Shown: positions 6,707-15,142, counted from the stretch's first letter. The stretch: DNA of 37,522 nucleotides from JARYLZ01 sp964388275 (GCA_964388275.1 CAYLZD010000036.1:1-37522); one strand, 5' to 3'. Notes: generated by a model from the letters alone, not told the origin. A program made the numbers and translations.

Positions 6707-8197
6707 ATGATCATGAAAGAACATATTGCACGTCTGACCTCCGACAGCGCGGTATACGGCATCAGCGCCGTTCTCGGCCGATTCCTGAATTTCCTGCTGG
6801 TGCCTTTTTACACGAACATCTTTCCGGCGGATGAATACGGCCTAGTCACGGTGGCCTACTCGTTCATAGCTTTTCTGAACGTCGTATACGCTCTCGGTTT
6901 CGAGACTGCGTTCATGCGCTTCCTGGAAGCGCGGCGTGAAGCCGACCGCGCCGATGTATTCTCGGCCCCGTTCTGGACGATAGCCGCAGCGGCCGCCGCG
7001 TTCAGCGCCGCAATCGCACTGTCAGAGAATCCTCTGTCCGATGCGCTCCTGATACCACGAGAATGGAGCGCCATCGTCCCGCTTTCCGCGGCGATACTCG
7101 CGCTGGACGCTCTGAACGTGATACCTTTCGCCGCCCTGAGAATGGACCGCCGCGCCGGGCGTTTCGCGGCAATACGGCTCGCGGGCATACTTGTCAATAT
7201 CGCGCTGAACCTGATTCTCGTGCTCGGTCTGCGCATGTCGATCGTGGCCGTGTTCATCTCCAACCTCGCGGCCTCGGCTGCGACCACCTTGCTGCTGGCG
7301 CCGGTGATCGTGCGCGATCTCAGGCCGCGCGTGAAGCCGGACTTGCTCAGAGCAATGCTCGCGTTCGGCCTGCCGACCATACCGGCGGGCATCTCCTCGA
7401 TGCTGATTCAGGTTGTGGACCGGCCGCTCATTCAGCGCATAGCCGGCGACGCCGCGGCGGGCGTATACGGGGCCAATTACAGGCTCGGCATCATCATGAT
7501 GCTGGTGGTCACCATGTTTCAATACGCCTGGCAGCCGTTCGCGCTGCAATCGGCTTCCATGCCGGAGGCGCGCCGGCTCTTTGCGCGCGTAATGACGTAC
7601 TTCGTGCTCGCCGGCAGTCTCGTCACGGCGGCCGGAGGGATGTTCATAGACGATGTCGCGGTGATTCCGTTGATACACGGCAAGGCGCTGCTCGGAAGCG
7701 CGTACCGCGAAGGTTTGAGCATCGTCCCGATAGTCTTGTTCAGCTATCTGTGGACTGGTATCGGCGCCGTCCTCACGGCGGGTCTGCTGATCGAGAAGCG
7801 CACGGCTTACCTCGCGCTTGTGACCGCCGTCGGGGCCGCGGTAAACGTGGCCGTTAATCTGTTGCTGATACCGCCGCTGGGTTACACGGGCGGCGCGCTG
7901 GCCACCCTGGCCTCTTATGTCTGCATGACGGCGCTGTACTGGTTCATATCGAGACGCGTTTATCCTGTCGAGTGGGAATACGCCCGAATCGGGAAAATAC
8001 TCCTGGCTCTGGCGGCCACGGCTGCGCTCTGGTATTCCGGCCTGCGGCCGATACCGATGCCCGCTCTTCTCTGGGAAGGGGCGTTGTTCCTGGGCTTCGT
8101 TTTCCTGCTGTTCGCGATGAAACTGTTCCTGCCTTCCGAGCTGCGCGAAATGAGGGCTTTCCTCAGGCTCAAAAACCGCGCAACACGTGGGACCTGA
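6707..8197 (+). CDS. Polysaccharide flippase (Wzx/MATE-like, MOP superfamily)
   Basis: A 496-residue integral membrane protein with about twelve to fourteen hydrophobic segments. The N-terminus carries the family signature: SAVYGISAVLGRFLNFLLVPFYTN, shown here as SAVYG, GRFLNFLLVPFYT and the following EYG. The middle contains the QVVDRPLI segment and the C-terminal half holds the GxGAALATLxSY-like segment (GYTGGALATLASY). Proteins of this family move lipid-linked oligosaccharides across the inner membrane during O-antigen, capsule or exopolysaccharide synthesis. Start is the ATG at 6707 or the nearby ATG at 6713; neither has a strong ribosome-binding site. The gene is divergent from a sugar epimerase, which fits a surface-glycan function. 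The transported glycan is unknown. Confidence 0.88.
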   Translation: MIMKEHIARLTSDSAVYGISAVLGRFLNFLLVPFYTNIFPADEYGLVTVAYSFIAFLNVVYALGFETAFMRFLEARREADRADVFSAPFWTIAAAAAAFSAAIALSENPLSDALLIPREWSAIVPLSAAILALDALNVIPFAALRMDRRAGRFAAIRLAGILVNIALNLILVLGLRMSIVAVFISNLAASAATTLLLAPVIVRDLRPRVKPDLLRAMLAFGLPTIPAGISSMLIQVVDRPLIQRIAGDAAAGVYGANYRLGIIMMLVVTMFQYAWQPFALQSASMPEARRLFARVMTYFVLAGSLVTAAGGMFIDDVAVIPLIHGKALLGSAYREGLSIVPIVLFSYLWTGIGAVLTAGLLIEKRTAYLALVTAVGAAVNVAVNLLLIPPLGYTGGALATLASYVCMTALYWFISRRVYPVEWEYARIGKILLALAATAALWYSGLRPIPMPALLWEGALFLGFVFLLFAMKLFLPSELREMRAFLRLKNRATRGT

Positions 8198-8307
8198 AAC
8201 CGCATTGTATTTCTGAGTCGCATCCGGTACATTTCCCGCAATTAGGATTAAAGGAGAATATCTTCGAAGATGGAAAACCATACGCGGCGCGGCGCCTGAA
8301 CGGCCGG

Positions 8308-8799
8308 GTGCTCATACTCAACCAGAGTTATGAACCGATCGCCGTGTGCAGCGCGCAGAAGGCCGTGATCCTGCTTTATCTCGAGAAGGCGGAAATGATC
8401 GCGACTGCGGACGGGAAGGTGATTCGCTCGGTCAACGCCGCTTTTCCGTTCCCGAGCGTCATCCGACTGGCCAGGTACAAGCGGGTTCCATACCGGAGCA
8501 TAATCCTTTCGAGGAAAAACATACTCCGCCGCGACGGACACCGTTGCCAGTACTGCGGCGCCACCACGCTGCCCATAACCGTCGATCATATCGTCCCTCG
8601 ATCCGTCGGCGGCGCGGACAGTTGGGAAAACCTGGTTGCGGCCTGCATCCGCTGCAACAATCTCAAGGGAGATCGAACGCCCGATAAGGCGGGCATGCGG
8701 CTGCGTTCCCAACCCCGGCGCCCATCGCATGTCTCCTTCATCATACATTCAGCGGGTTCGATAGACGAACCCTGGAAACCGTACCTCTTCCTGGCTTGA
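8308..8799 (+). CDS. HNH endonuclease family protein, start uncertain
   Basis: The protein begins LILNQSYEPIAVCS, the usual N-terminus of a widespread HNH family, and runs to a zinc-stabilised HNH fold: CxxC at residues 80-83, the catalytic VDHIVPRS at ~92-99, and a second CxxC at 113-116 with NNLKGDR. The family is predicted to cut DNA, but its biological role is poorly known. I annotated the in-frame GTG at 8308, giving 163 residues. It has no ribosome-binding site. A better site (AAGGAG at 8251-8256) precedes an ATG at 8270 whose frame stops after nine codons; one added base or two removed bases between 8272 and 8296 would join it to this gene and give the more usual N-terminus. So this may be a sequence error, a real frameshift, or a GTG start. 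Confidence 0.82.
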   Translation: MLILNQSYEPIAVCSAQKAVILLYLEKAEMIATADGKVIRSVNAAFPFPSVIRLARYKRVPYRSIILSRKNILRRDGHRCQYCGATTLPITVDHIVPRSVGGADSWENLVAACIRCNNLKGDRTPDKAGMRLRSQPRRPSHVSFIIHSAGSIDEPWKPYLFLA

Positions 8800-8816
8800 C
8801 GCAGGAAGCCTGACGC

Positions 8817-8841
8817 ACGGGTTTCTTTCAACCCGTCTTTT
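8817..8841 (+). terminator. Intrinsic terminator after HNH gene
   Basis: A 7-bp stem ACGGGTT (8817-8823) and AACCCGT (8830-8836) encloses a 6-nt loop, followed by CTTTT and further T-rich sequence. It lies 18 nt after the HNH stop and separates that gene from the trpS operon. Confidence 0.7.
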
Positions 8842-8861
8842 ATCTATTTTATAAAGATGGA

Positions 8862-8867
8862 TATAAT
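8862..8867 (+). promoter_or_regulatory. Candidate -10 box for the trpS operon
   Basis: A perfect TATAAT lies 18 bp before the trpS ATG, downstream of the terminator. No good -35 box is seen at the right distance. If used, transcription would start around 8874 and leave a leader of only about 12 nt without a Shine-Dalgarno sequence. No T-box or other leader structure is visible. Confidence 0.35.
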
Positions 8868-8885
8868 TTCAGGTTCGACTTCGAT

Positions 8886-9902
8886 ATGACGGACGCTAGG
8901 CGCAAAATCATACTCAGCGGGATGCGGCCCACAGGCAAACTGCATCTCGGGCATTACACCGGCGCCCTCGAAAACTGGGTGTCCCTTCAAAACGAATTCA
9001 GCAACTATCATCTGATAGCCGATTACCACGCGCTGACCACGAATCCGTCGACATCAGGTCTGCACGCTAACACGATCGAAATGGTTATCGATTGGCTGGC
9101 GGCCGGGATCGATCCGGAAAAAAGCCCGATTTTCCGCCAGTCTCAAATCAAACAGCACAGCGAGTTGTTCCTCATCTTCTCGATGCTCGTCACAAAAAAC
9201 AGACTGGAGCGCAACCCTACTTTGAAGGAACAGGCGCGCGACCTCGGGATCGACAGCGAAAACCTTGCCTACGGGCATCTCGGATATCCCGTATTGCAGG
9301 CCGCCGACATTCTGCTCTATCGCGCCCATGCCGTTCCCGTGGGCGAGGACCAGCTCGCCAACATCGAGATAACCCGCGAAATCGCACGGCGCTTCAACCG
9401 GGAATACAGCGAAGTCTTCCCTGAACCCGAAGCGCGGCTGACTGTTTTCCGCCGTCTTCCCGGACTCGACGGAGCGGAAAAAAAGATGAGCAAATCCGTC
9501 GGAAACACCATACTCCTCGCCGACGGCCCGGAGGAAATCGGAGCGAAACTTCGCAAGGCGGTGACGGATCCGGAGAAACTGCGCAAAAACGATCCGGGCC
9601 GGCCCGACGTCTGCCTCGTATTCACTTACCACAAGAAATTCAACGACGCCGAAACCGCCGAAATCCGCGAGGGTTGCGAGTCGGGCGCGCTGGGCTGCGT
9701 CGAGTGCAAACTTCGCTGCTCGGCGCGGATCGCAGAGGCGCTGGCGCCGCACCGCGAGCGGCGCGCTTACTACGAAGACCGCCCTTCCCTTGTCGCCGAA
9801 GTCCTGTCAAGAGGTGAAAACGAAGCCCGGGCGGCGGCCGAAGACACGATGCGGCTGGTCCGGGATGCGATGAAACTGGGCGTCATCTCCGATCTGATCT
9901 GA
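8886..9902 (+). CDS. trpS: Tryptophanyl-tRNA synthetase
   Basis: A 338-residue class I aminoacyl-tRNA synthetase that charges tRNA-Trp. The N-terminus shows SGMRPTGKLHLGHYTGALENW, seen here as the PTGKLHLGHY form of the HIGH motif (residues ~17-26), and KKMSKSVGN (~200-208) is the KMSKS loop. The tryptophan-pocket region around GYPVLQAADILLY is intact. Length is standard for bacterial TrpS. The family's D-x-Q tryptophan-site motif is visible in VGEDQ. It heads an operon with scpA and scpB, a neighbourhood found in many bacteria. The ATG follows a TATAAT at short distance and has no ribosome-binding site. Confidence 0.97.
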   Translation: MTDARRKIILSGMRPTGKLHLGHYTGALENWVSLQNEFSNYHLIADYHALTTNPSTSGLHANTIEMVIDWLAAGIDPEKSPIFRQSQIKQHSELFLIFSMLVTKNRLERNPTLKEQARDLGIDSENLAYGHLGYPVLQAADILLYRAHAVPVGEDQLANIEITREIARRFNREYSEVFPEPEARLTVFRRLPGLDGAEKKMSKSVGNTILLADGPEEIGAKLRKAVTDPEKLRKNDPGRPDVCLVFTYHKKFNDAETAEIREGCESGALGCVECKLRCSARIAEALAPHRERRAYYEDRPSLVAEVLSRGENEARAAAEDTMRLVRDAMKLGVISDLI

Positions 9903-9917
9903 CTGAAGAGTTTCCGC

Positions 9918-10649
9918 ATGGCGGTCTATACGGTCAAAGTTCCGGATTTCGAGGGTCCATTGGACCTGCTGCTCTTCTTCATCAGAAGGGACGAACTCGA
10001 CATTTACGACATACCGATATCGCACATCACGGCCGAATTTCTCTCGTACGTGCGCATGATGCAGCTGCTCGACCTGGAGCTGGCCGGCGAATTCATCGTC
10101 ATGGCCGCCACGCTCATGCAGATCAAGGCCCGCATGCTGCTCCCTCGCACTTCGGCGGAGGACGGCGAGGATGAACTGGATCCGAGAGCCGAACTGACCC
10201 GCCGCCTGGTCGAGTACCGCAGATACAAAGAAGCGGCGCAGGGTCTTCAGGAGCGGGAACATGAGCAGCGGATGCGCTTTTTCCGAGCATGTTTCAGCGA
10301 AGACATCAAACGCAGCGCGCCGGTCGATGACGAGGAATTCCTGCGCGACGTCACCCTCTTCCACCTGATAGCAGCGTTTCAACGCGCCATGTCGACGATG
10401 TCGGCCCGGGTCGTTCACGAAGTCCAGGCGATCCCGTGGAGGATAGAGGAGCAGGGGCTTTTCCTCATGGATTTCTTCGCGGGCCGCGACGAGTACCATT
10501 TTCTGGAACTGCTCGATGAAATGCACGACAAGATGCAGCTGGTGGTAACTTTCATCGCCCTGCTCGAACTGATAAAGGCGCAGCGCCTCAGGATCCGCGT
10601 AAAGGCGGCTTTCAACGATTTTATTATCAGGCGCGTGCCCGCCGATTGA
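9918..10649 (+). CDS. scpA: Segregation and condensation protein A
   Basis: A 243-residue kleisin subunit of the bacterial SMC condensin complex, which bridges the SMC heads and organises the chromosome. The N-terminus carries the ScpA hallmark FEGPLDLLLFFI (residues 9-20) followed by LDIYDIPISHIT; the central part is helical and charged; the C-terminal winged-helix region contains the ELL/LVVTFIALLELIK segment typical of the family. Length is normal. It follows trpS by 15 nt and precedes scpB by 22 nt, the usual scpAB order. No smc gene lies in the window. Confidence 0.96.
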   Translation: MAVYTVKVPDFEGPLDLLLFFIRRDELDIYDIPISHITAEFLSYVRMMQLLDLELAGEFIVMAATLMQIKARMLLPRTSAEDGEDELDPRAELTRRLVEYRRYKEAAQGLQEREHEQRMRFFRACFSEDIKRSAPVDDEEFLRDVTLFHLIAAFQRAMSTMSARVVHEVQAIPWRIEEQGLFLMDFFAGRDEYHFLELLDEMHDKMQLVVTFIALLELIKAQRLRIRVKAAFNDFIIRRVPAD

Positions 10650-10671
10650 CGGCGGGCCTCGCAACCCATAA

Positions 10672-11922
10672 ATGAATTCACTCATGAGCGACAATGAAAA
10701 TGCTACCGGGGATGTGAACGCAGACGGAACGGCCGCTGTGGAAACGGCAGCTTCCGAAGCGACCGCCCCGATGGAAACCGGCGAGGAAAGCGCCTTCATA
10801 GCTACTTCCGAAGATGAGAAGCAAACCGTGGAAGCGGCCGCGGAACTGGTGGATGAATACAAACCGCTGGTTGAAGCTCTGATTTTCGCTTCGGACGAAC
10901 CGATAGCGTTCAAGACGCTTCGCGACATACTGGTCGGCGAGGACACAGGCGAATCCGCCCCGGACGAGGACGCCGGCGGGAACGGCGGAAGCGCACCCGG
11001 CAGAGGGCGCAGAGCCCGCGGCCGCCGTTTCACCATGAACCTTCTCAGCACGATCGTGGCGACCTTGAACGAGGAGTACTCCAGTGAATGCCGCGTGTTC
11101 CGAATCGTGGAAATCGCGGGCGGCTTCACTTTCCAGACCACGTCCGAATACGGTATTTGGGTGGGTCGGCTCTTCGCGGAAAGAAGCAGGCGCAGATTGA
11201 CTCAATCGGCTCTAGAGACTCTGGCCATCATCGCTTTCCGACAACCGGTTTCGAAACCCGCAATAGAAGGCATCAGGGGCGTAAACTCGGATTTCGTGAT
11301 CAAGTCCCTGCTCGAACGCGACCTCATAGCGATCGTAGGCCGTGAAAACTCCGTGGGCAGGCCTCTGCTCTACGGCACGACGAAAACTTTTCTGCGCCAC
11401 TTCGGCCTCAACAGCCTGGACGATCTGCCCAAGCCGCGCGAAATAGCAGACCTGCTGGTCGAGGAGGAGAACCCGGCAGCCGCCTCCATTGAAGAGAATC
11501 TCGGATACACGGACGAACGAGACGTCAGCCTGAGCATCGAAGAAAGGAGCATCTTCGACTCGCTCCGCGCTTCCGAGGGTCAAGAGCTACACGACGAAGC
11601 GGACGTAGAGCGGTTGGAAACGGCCGAAGAAGCGCAGGAACCGCATGACGGCTTGGAAGCGGAACTGTTGAAAGCAACCGCCGGGGCGACGGAGTTGTAT
11701 GACGACGATGTTGATTCGGAGCAGGAGGCGCCGGAGGAAGCTCAGGATCCGTATCACGACCTGGAAATGGAGCTGTTGGAGGCGGAGGAAGAAGGACAGG
11801 ATCCGTACGACGAATTGGAAGCGGAACCGGATACGGACGGGGATGCAAGGGAATACTCCGACGCGGCAGCGGAGCGGGAAGCACCGGAAGCTGAAGAAAC
11901 AAAAAAGCCGGAGGACGACTGA
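10672..11922 (+). CDS. scpB: Segregation and condensation protein B with long acidic tail
   Basis: A 416-residue protein, about twice the usual ScpB length of roughly 180-250. The conserved part (residues ~65-265) shows two winged-helix domains: PLVEALIFASDEPI at the start, TLAIIAFRQPVSKPAIEGIRG, cited as the AIIAFRQP and EIRG-type motif, and VGRPLLYGTT followed by FLRHFGL. ScpB dimers bind ScpA and modulate SMC. A 60-residue acidic leader precedes it and a Glu/Asp-rich tail (~residues 270-416) follows, with degenerate repeats built on AEEAQ-PHDGLEAELL, PEEAQDPYHDLEMELL and EEEGQDPYDELEAE. There is also a Gly/Arg insertion near residue 110-125. The extensions are probably disordered. The start may be Met1 or Met5; no ribosome-binding site decides. 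Confidence 0.93.
   Translation: MNSLMSDNENATGDVNADGTAAVETAASEATAPMETGEESAFIATSEDEKQTVEAAAELVDEYKPLVEALIFASDEPIAFKTLRDILVGEDTGESAPDEDAGGNGGSAPGRGRRARGRRFTMNLLSTIVATLNEEYSSECRVFRIVEIAGGFTFQTTSEYGIWVGRLFAERSRRRLTQSALETLAIIAFRQPVSKPAIEGIRGVNSDFVIKSLLERDLIAIVGRENSVGRPLLYGTTKTFLRHFGLNSLDDLPKPREIADLLVEEENPAAASIEENLGYTDERDVSLSIEERSIFDSLRASEGQELHDEADVERLETAEEAQEPHDGLEAELLKATAGATELYDDDVDSEQEAPEEAQDPYHDLEMELLEAEEEGQDPYDELEAEPDTDGDAREYSDAAAEREAPEAEETKKPEDD
11566..11870 (+). repeat. Degenerate in-frame repeat coding the ScpB acidic tail
   Basis: Inside the 3' part of scpB, units of roughly 60-80 bp recur that encode variants of (E)EAQxPxxxLExELL. The clearest units cover about 11620-11670, 11725-11780 and 11785-11825. 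They are in frame and diverged, so probably arose by internal duplication. Confidence 0.55.
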
Positions 11923-12803
11923 TGCGGGCGGCTGGCGGCGCCCGGCGCAACTCCGGGCCCGGGCGCAAAATGAGCGCCGGCCTGCGGGAGACCGTCGACG
12001 AGTTGCGCCTCAACAAGTTCCTCGCCGAAGCCGGTGTGGCGTCCAGGAGAAAGGCCGATGAACTCATAACCGCAGGGGAAGTGAAAGTCAATGGGCGCAC
12101 GGTAACCGAGCTGGGCACAAAAGTGCGGCCGGCTGATGACACTGTAACCCTTTCCGGGAAGCCCGTCGAGCCGAGTCCCCGGCTCGTATACATTCTGCTG
12201 AACAAGCCCAAGGATTGCATCGTCACGACATCCGACGAAAAAGGACGCCGCACCGTGCTGGATCTTGTGCCTCGGCACGCCCGGCTGTATCCGGTCGGAC
12301 GCCTCGACAGAAACACGACGGGAGCGCTGCTGCTGACGAATGACGGCGATCTCGCTTGGCGGCTCACGCATCCGAAATTCAGGCACGCCCGACTGTATCG
12401 CGCCGGCCTGGACCGGCCGTTGCGCACGGCCGACCTCGCCTCGCTGCGCAGAGGAGTCGAACTGGATGACGGCAGGACCTCGCCCTGCGAGGCGGAATCG
12501 CTCGACCCGCCGCGCAACCTTACTGTCGGAATCGCGATCCGCGAAGGACGCAACCGCCAAGTGCGGCGGATGTTCGAGGCGCTCGGTTATGAAGTCCGCA
12601 AACTGGAGCGCATCGCATTCGCGGAGCTCACAACGCGTGGCCTCAAACGCGGCGAATGGAGATATCTCGAGGAGCATGAGGTCAATCGTCTCCGCCGCCT
12701 CGGCGAAACCGCGGACGACGGCGGAAGACCGCGCCGGGGCAAAACCATAACGGGCGGCAAAGCCGGCGGGTCGCGCCGACGCAAGACGGATCCCGGGAAC
12801 TGA
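11922..12803 (+). CDS. 23S/16S rRNA pseudouridine synthase, RsuA/RluB type
   Basis: A 293-residue protein whose ATG overlaps the scpB stop (TGATG). It has an S4 RNA-binding domain (residues ~28-75: RLNKFLAEAGVASRRKADELI, abbreviated by its RLNKFLAEAG start) and a catalytic domain with the GRLDRNTTGALLLTNDGD signature holding the catalytic Asp, plus the REGRNRQVRRM motif near residue 210. This architecture is that of RsuA/RluB/RluE/RluF enzymes, which isomerise a specific uridine in ribosomal RNA. The scpAB context favours RluB, which acts on 23S rRNA, but the target cannot be fixed from sequence alone. The first 27 and last ~30 residues are basic and low complexity. Confidence 0.92.
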   Translation: MRAAGGARRNSGPGRKMSAGLRETVDELRLNKFLAEAGVASRRKADELITAGEVKVNGRTVTELGTKVRPADDTVTLSGKPVEPSPRLVYILLNKPKDCIVTTSDEKGRRTVLDLVPRHARLYPVGRLDRNTTGALLLTNDGDLAWRLTHPKFRHARLYRAGLDRPLRTADLASLRRGVELDDGRTSPCEAESLDPPRNLTVGIAIREGRNRQVRRMFEALGYEVRKLERIAFAELTTRGLKRGEWRYLEEHEVNRLRRLGETADDGGRPRRGKTITGGKAGGSRRRKTDPGN

Positions 12804-12830
12804 GCCGGCATCGACGCGAAGAGTTCGGAA

Positions 12831-14309
12831 TTGCCCAGAAGAAACGACATCTCGACCATACTGCTGCCGGGCGCCGGTCCGATAATAATAGGACAGGCCT
12901 GTGAATTCGATTATTCCGGAACACAGGCGCTGCGCGTGCTCAAACAGGAAGGTTATCGCGTGGTGCTGGTCAACAGCAATCCGGCTACAATAATGACGGA
13001 CCCGGAATTCGCCGACGCGACATACATAGAGCCGCTCACAGTCGACACTCTCGAGAAGATCATCGAGAAGGAAAAGCCGGACGCACTGCTGCCTACCATG
13101 GGCGGACAGACGGCTCTCAATCTCGCGGTGGGACTCGCGGAGAGCGGCGTTCTGGAGAGATACGGCGTAGAGCTCATCGGCGCGAAACTTCCGGCGATCC
13201 GAGCGGCCGAGGACAGGGAGCTGTTTCTCGCCGCGACTCGGCGCTGCGGGCTGGAAATGCCCCGCGGGAATTTCGTCCGATCGCTCCAGGAAGCGCGTGA
13301 AGCCGTCGTCGGAACAGGTTTCCCGGCCATCGTGCGGCCGTCCTTCACTCTGGGCGGTTCGGGCGGCGGCGTGGCTTACAACATGGAGGAATTCCTTCAG
13401 ATCGTGGCCCGGGCGATCGCGGCCAGCCCCATAGGTCAGACCCTTATCGAGGAATCCATAATGGGATGGAAGGAATTCGAGCTCGAGGTCATGCGCGATT
13501 CGAGAGACAACACGGTGATCGTGTGTTCGATAGAAAATCTTGATCCGATCGGCATTCATACCGGGGATTCCATAACAGTTGCGCCCGCGCAGACTCTAAC
13601 CGACAAGGAATACCAGCGGATGAGGGACGCGGCCATACGCATCATGAGGGAAATCGGAGTCGAAACCGGCGGCTCGAACGTTCAGTTCGCCGTCGAACCC
13701 TGCACTGGACGTCTCGTTGTCATCGAGATGAATCCGCGAGTATCGCGAAGCTCGGCGCTCGCATCCAAGGCTACCGGCTTCCCGATAGCCAAGATAGCCG
13801 CCAAACTGGCGGTGGGTTACACGCTCGACGAGATTTCGAACGACATCACCCGCAAGACCCCGGCCTGTTTCGAACCCGCCATCGACTATGTGGTCACCAA
13901 AATACCGCGTTGGGATTTCACACGCTTCCCGGGCGCCGACTCGACTCTCGGCGTTCAGATGAAATCCGTCGGCGAGGTCATGGCAATCGGGAGGACTTTC
14001 AAGGAATCCCTTCAGAAAGCCCTGCGATCCCTGGAAACCGGCCGGGCGGGCCTGGGCGCCGACGGCAAGGATGACGGGGATGCAGGCGATACTGAGCCGG
14101 AATCGGCGAGCGGGCAGGCGGGCGAACTTCGACGCCGCCTGGCGGTCCCGACTCAAAACAGAATTTTCGACCTGCGGCTCGCGATGAAGGCGGGAATAGA
14201 TGACACAGAACTGAACCGGATCACGGGCATCGATCCTTGGTTCCTCTCTCAGATCCGGGAAATAACGGCGCTGGAAGCCGAACTTCGGACAAAGGAGTTT
14301 CCATGCTGA
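12831..14309 (+). CDS. carB: Carbamoyl-phosphate synthase large subunit, N-terminal half only
   Basis: A 492-residue protein equal to the first half of the usual ~1070-residue CarB. The pre-ATP-grasp region (GAGPIIIGQACEFDYSGTQA and VNSNPATIMTD, both canonical), the ATP-grasp carboxyphosphate domain (RPSFTLGGSGGG, SIMGWKEFELEVMRD, EMNPRVSRSSALASKATG) and the beginning of the oligomerisation domain (QMKSVGEVMAIGRT, then IDPWFLSQI) are all present. The second, carbamate-phosphorylating half and the allosteric domain are absent: the stop overlaps the start of an unrelated permease. Split carB genes with a similar break are known, for example in Methanocaldococcus and Aquifex. A ~25-residue acidic insert lies before the end. 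The start is a TTG at 12831. No carA is in the window. Confidence 0.93.
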   Translation: MPRRNDISTILLPGAGPIIIGQACEFDYSGTQALRVLKQEGYRVVLVNSNPATIMTDPEFADATYIEPLTVDTLEKIIEKEKPDALLPTMGGQTALNLAVGLAESGVLERYGVELIGAKLPAIRAAEDRELFLAATRRCGLEMPRGNFVRSLQEAREAVVGTGFPAIVRPSFTLGGSGGGVAYNMEEFLQIVARAIAASPIGQTLIEESIMGWKEFELEVMRDSRDNTVIVCSIENLDPIGIHTGDSITVAPAQTLTDKEYQRMRDAAIRIMREIGVETGGSNVQFAVEPCTGRLVVIEMNPRVSRSSALASKATGFPIAKIAAKLAVGYTLDEISNDITRKTPACFEPAIDYVVTKIPRWDFTRFPGADSTLGVQMKSVGEVMAIGRTFKESLQKALRSLETGRAGLGADGKDDGDAGDTEPESASGQAGELRRRLAVPTQNRIFDLRLAMKAGIDDTELNRITGIDPWFLSQIREITALEAELRTKEFPC

Positions 14310-15142
14310 AGCTCATCCGGTACGAGCTGATCAAGACATACCGCAAGCTGCGCACGTGGATCGGCTTCGCTCTCATACTCGCACTGGTCCCGCTGGCTTA
14401 CTGGGGCATGTCGCTGGGCGGAGAGGACATGGTGCTGGGCATGACAAGGGGGCTGCAGAAGGATTTCATCTTCGTCGGTTCCCTCTTCAACGGCTGGTTT
14501 GTCTCCTATCTGCTCATGAACGTCCTCTTCATGCACGTGCCTTTCCTGATCGTGCTCGTGGCCGGCGACATCTTCGCCGGCGAAGCGACGGGAGGCACTT
14601 TCCGCATACTACTGACGCGCCCGCCCTCCCGCGCGCGGATTTTCTGCGTCAAGGCGGCGAGCGCATGGTTCTACACGCTGTCGCTGGTTTTTTTTCTCGC
14701 CGTGTTCAGCGTCGGCCTCGGGCTGCTGCTCTTCGGATCCGGCGGCCTGCTCACCTATTCGGAACAGGGGGTGGCTCTGTTCGCCCCCGATGACACGGCC
14801 TGGCGTTTCATTCTGGCCTACGCGCTGGCCGCGTGGGCCATGCTTCCGATCGCGTCGCTCGCCATGTTTTTCTCCACTTTCGTGGAAAACGCGGTCGGTC
14901 CCATAATCGGCGCCATGGCGGTGGTCATTCTGTTTCTGATACTGGGCAATCTGCCGTTCGAGTTCTTCGAGAATCTCCGGCCATGGCTGTTCACCACCTA
15001 CATCGACGTATGGCGCGGCGCTTTCGACGCTCCGGCGGACGTGGGCGCGATGATTTCGGATGTGTGCATCCTCGGTCTTTTCACGCTCGTGTTCACGTCG
15101 GCCGCATGGACGATTTTCTGGAGGAAGGATATTCTGTCATGA
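14303..15142 (+). CDS. ABC-2 type transporter permease
   Basis: A 279-residue membrane protein with about six hydrophobic segments. The N-terminus MLKLIRYELIKTYRKLRTWIG is the usual start of ABC-2 family permeases, and GDIFAGEATGGTFRILLTRPPSR is their hallmark loop (GEATGGTFR-x-LLTRP). The ATG at 14303 was chosen because AAAGGAG lies 5 nt upstream; it overlaps the carB stop. Such proteins pair with an ATP-binding subunit to export drugs, lipids or peptides, or act in gliding (GldF-like). No ATPase gene is adjacent, so the partner must be encoded elsewhere. Its stop overlaps the next start, so it is probably translated together with the LolA-like gene. Confidence 0.87.
   Translation: MLKLIRYELIKTYRKLRTWIGFALILALVPLAYWGMSLGGEDMVLGMTRGLQKDFIFVGSLFNGWFVSYLLMNVLFMHVPFLIVLVAGDIFAGEATGGTFRILLTRPPSRARIFCVKAASAWFYTLSLVFFLAVFSVGLGLLLFGSGGLLTYSEQGVALFAPDDTAWRFILAYALAAWAMLPIASLAMFFSTFVENAVGPIIGAMAVVILFLILGNLPFEFFENLRPWLFTTYIDVWRGAFDAPADVGAMISDVCILGLFTLVFTSAAWTIFWRKDILS

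Noticed and set aside
5611..6834. 407-codon plus-strand open frame over the epimerase
   Set aside because: Antisense to an epimerase with intact GxxGxxG and YxxxK motifs; no ribosome-binding site.
7022..8281. 419-codon minus-strand open frame
   Set aside because: Antisense to the flippase; Arg/Gln/His-rich shadow product.
9807..11141. 444-codon minus-strand open frame
   Set aside because: Antisense to trpS, scpA and scpB; low-complexity Ser/Arg-rich product without motifs.
11754..13559. 601-codon open frame on the minus strand
   Set aside because: It lies antisense to scpB, the pseudouridine synthase and carB, all clearly real. Its composition (Arg/His-rich, no domain) is that of a GC-rich shadow frame.
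14303..15142. Remainder of carB hidden in another frame after 14309
   Set aside because: The region encodes a clear ABC-2 permease with its own ribosome-binding site; no CarB motifs were found in any frame.
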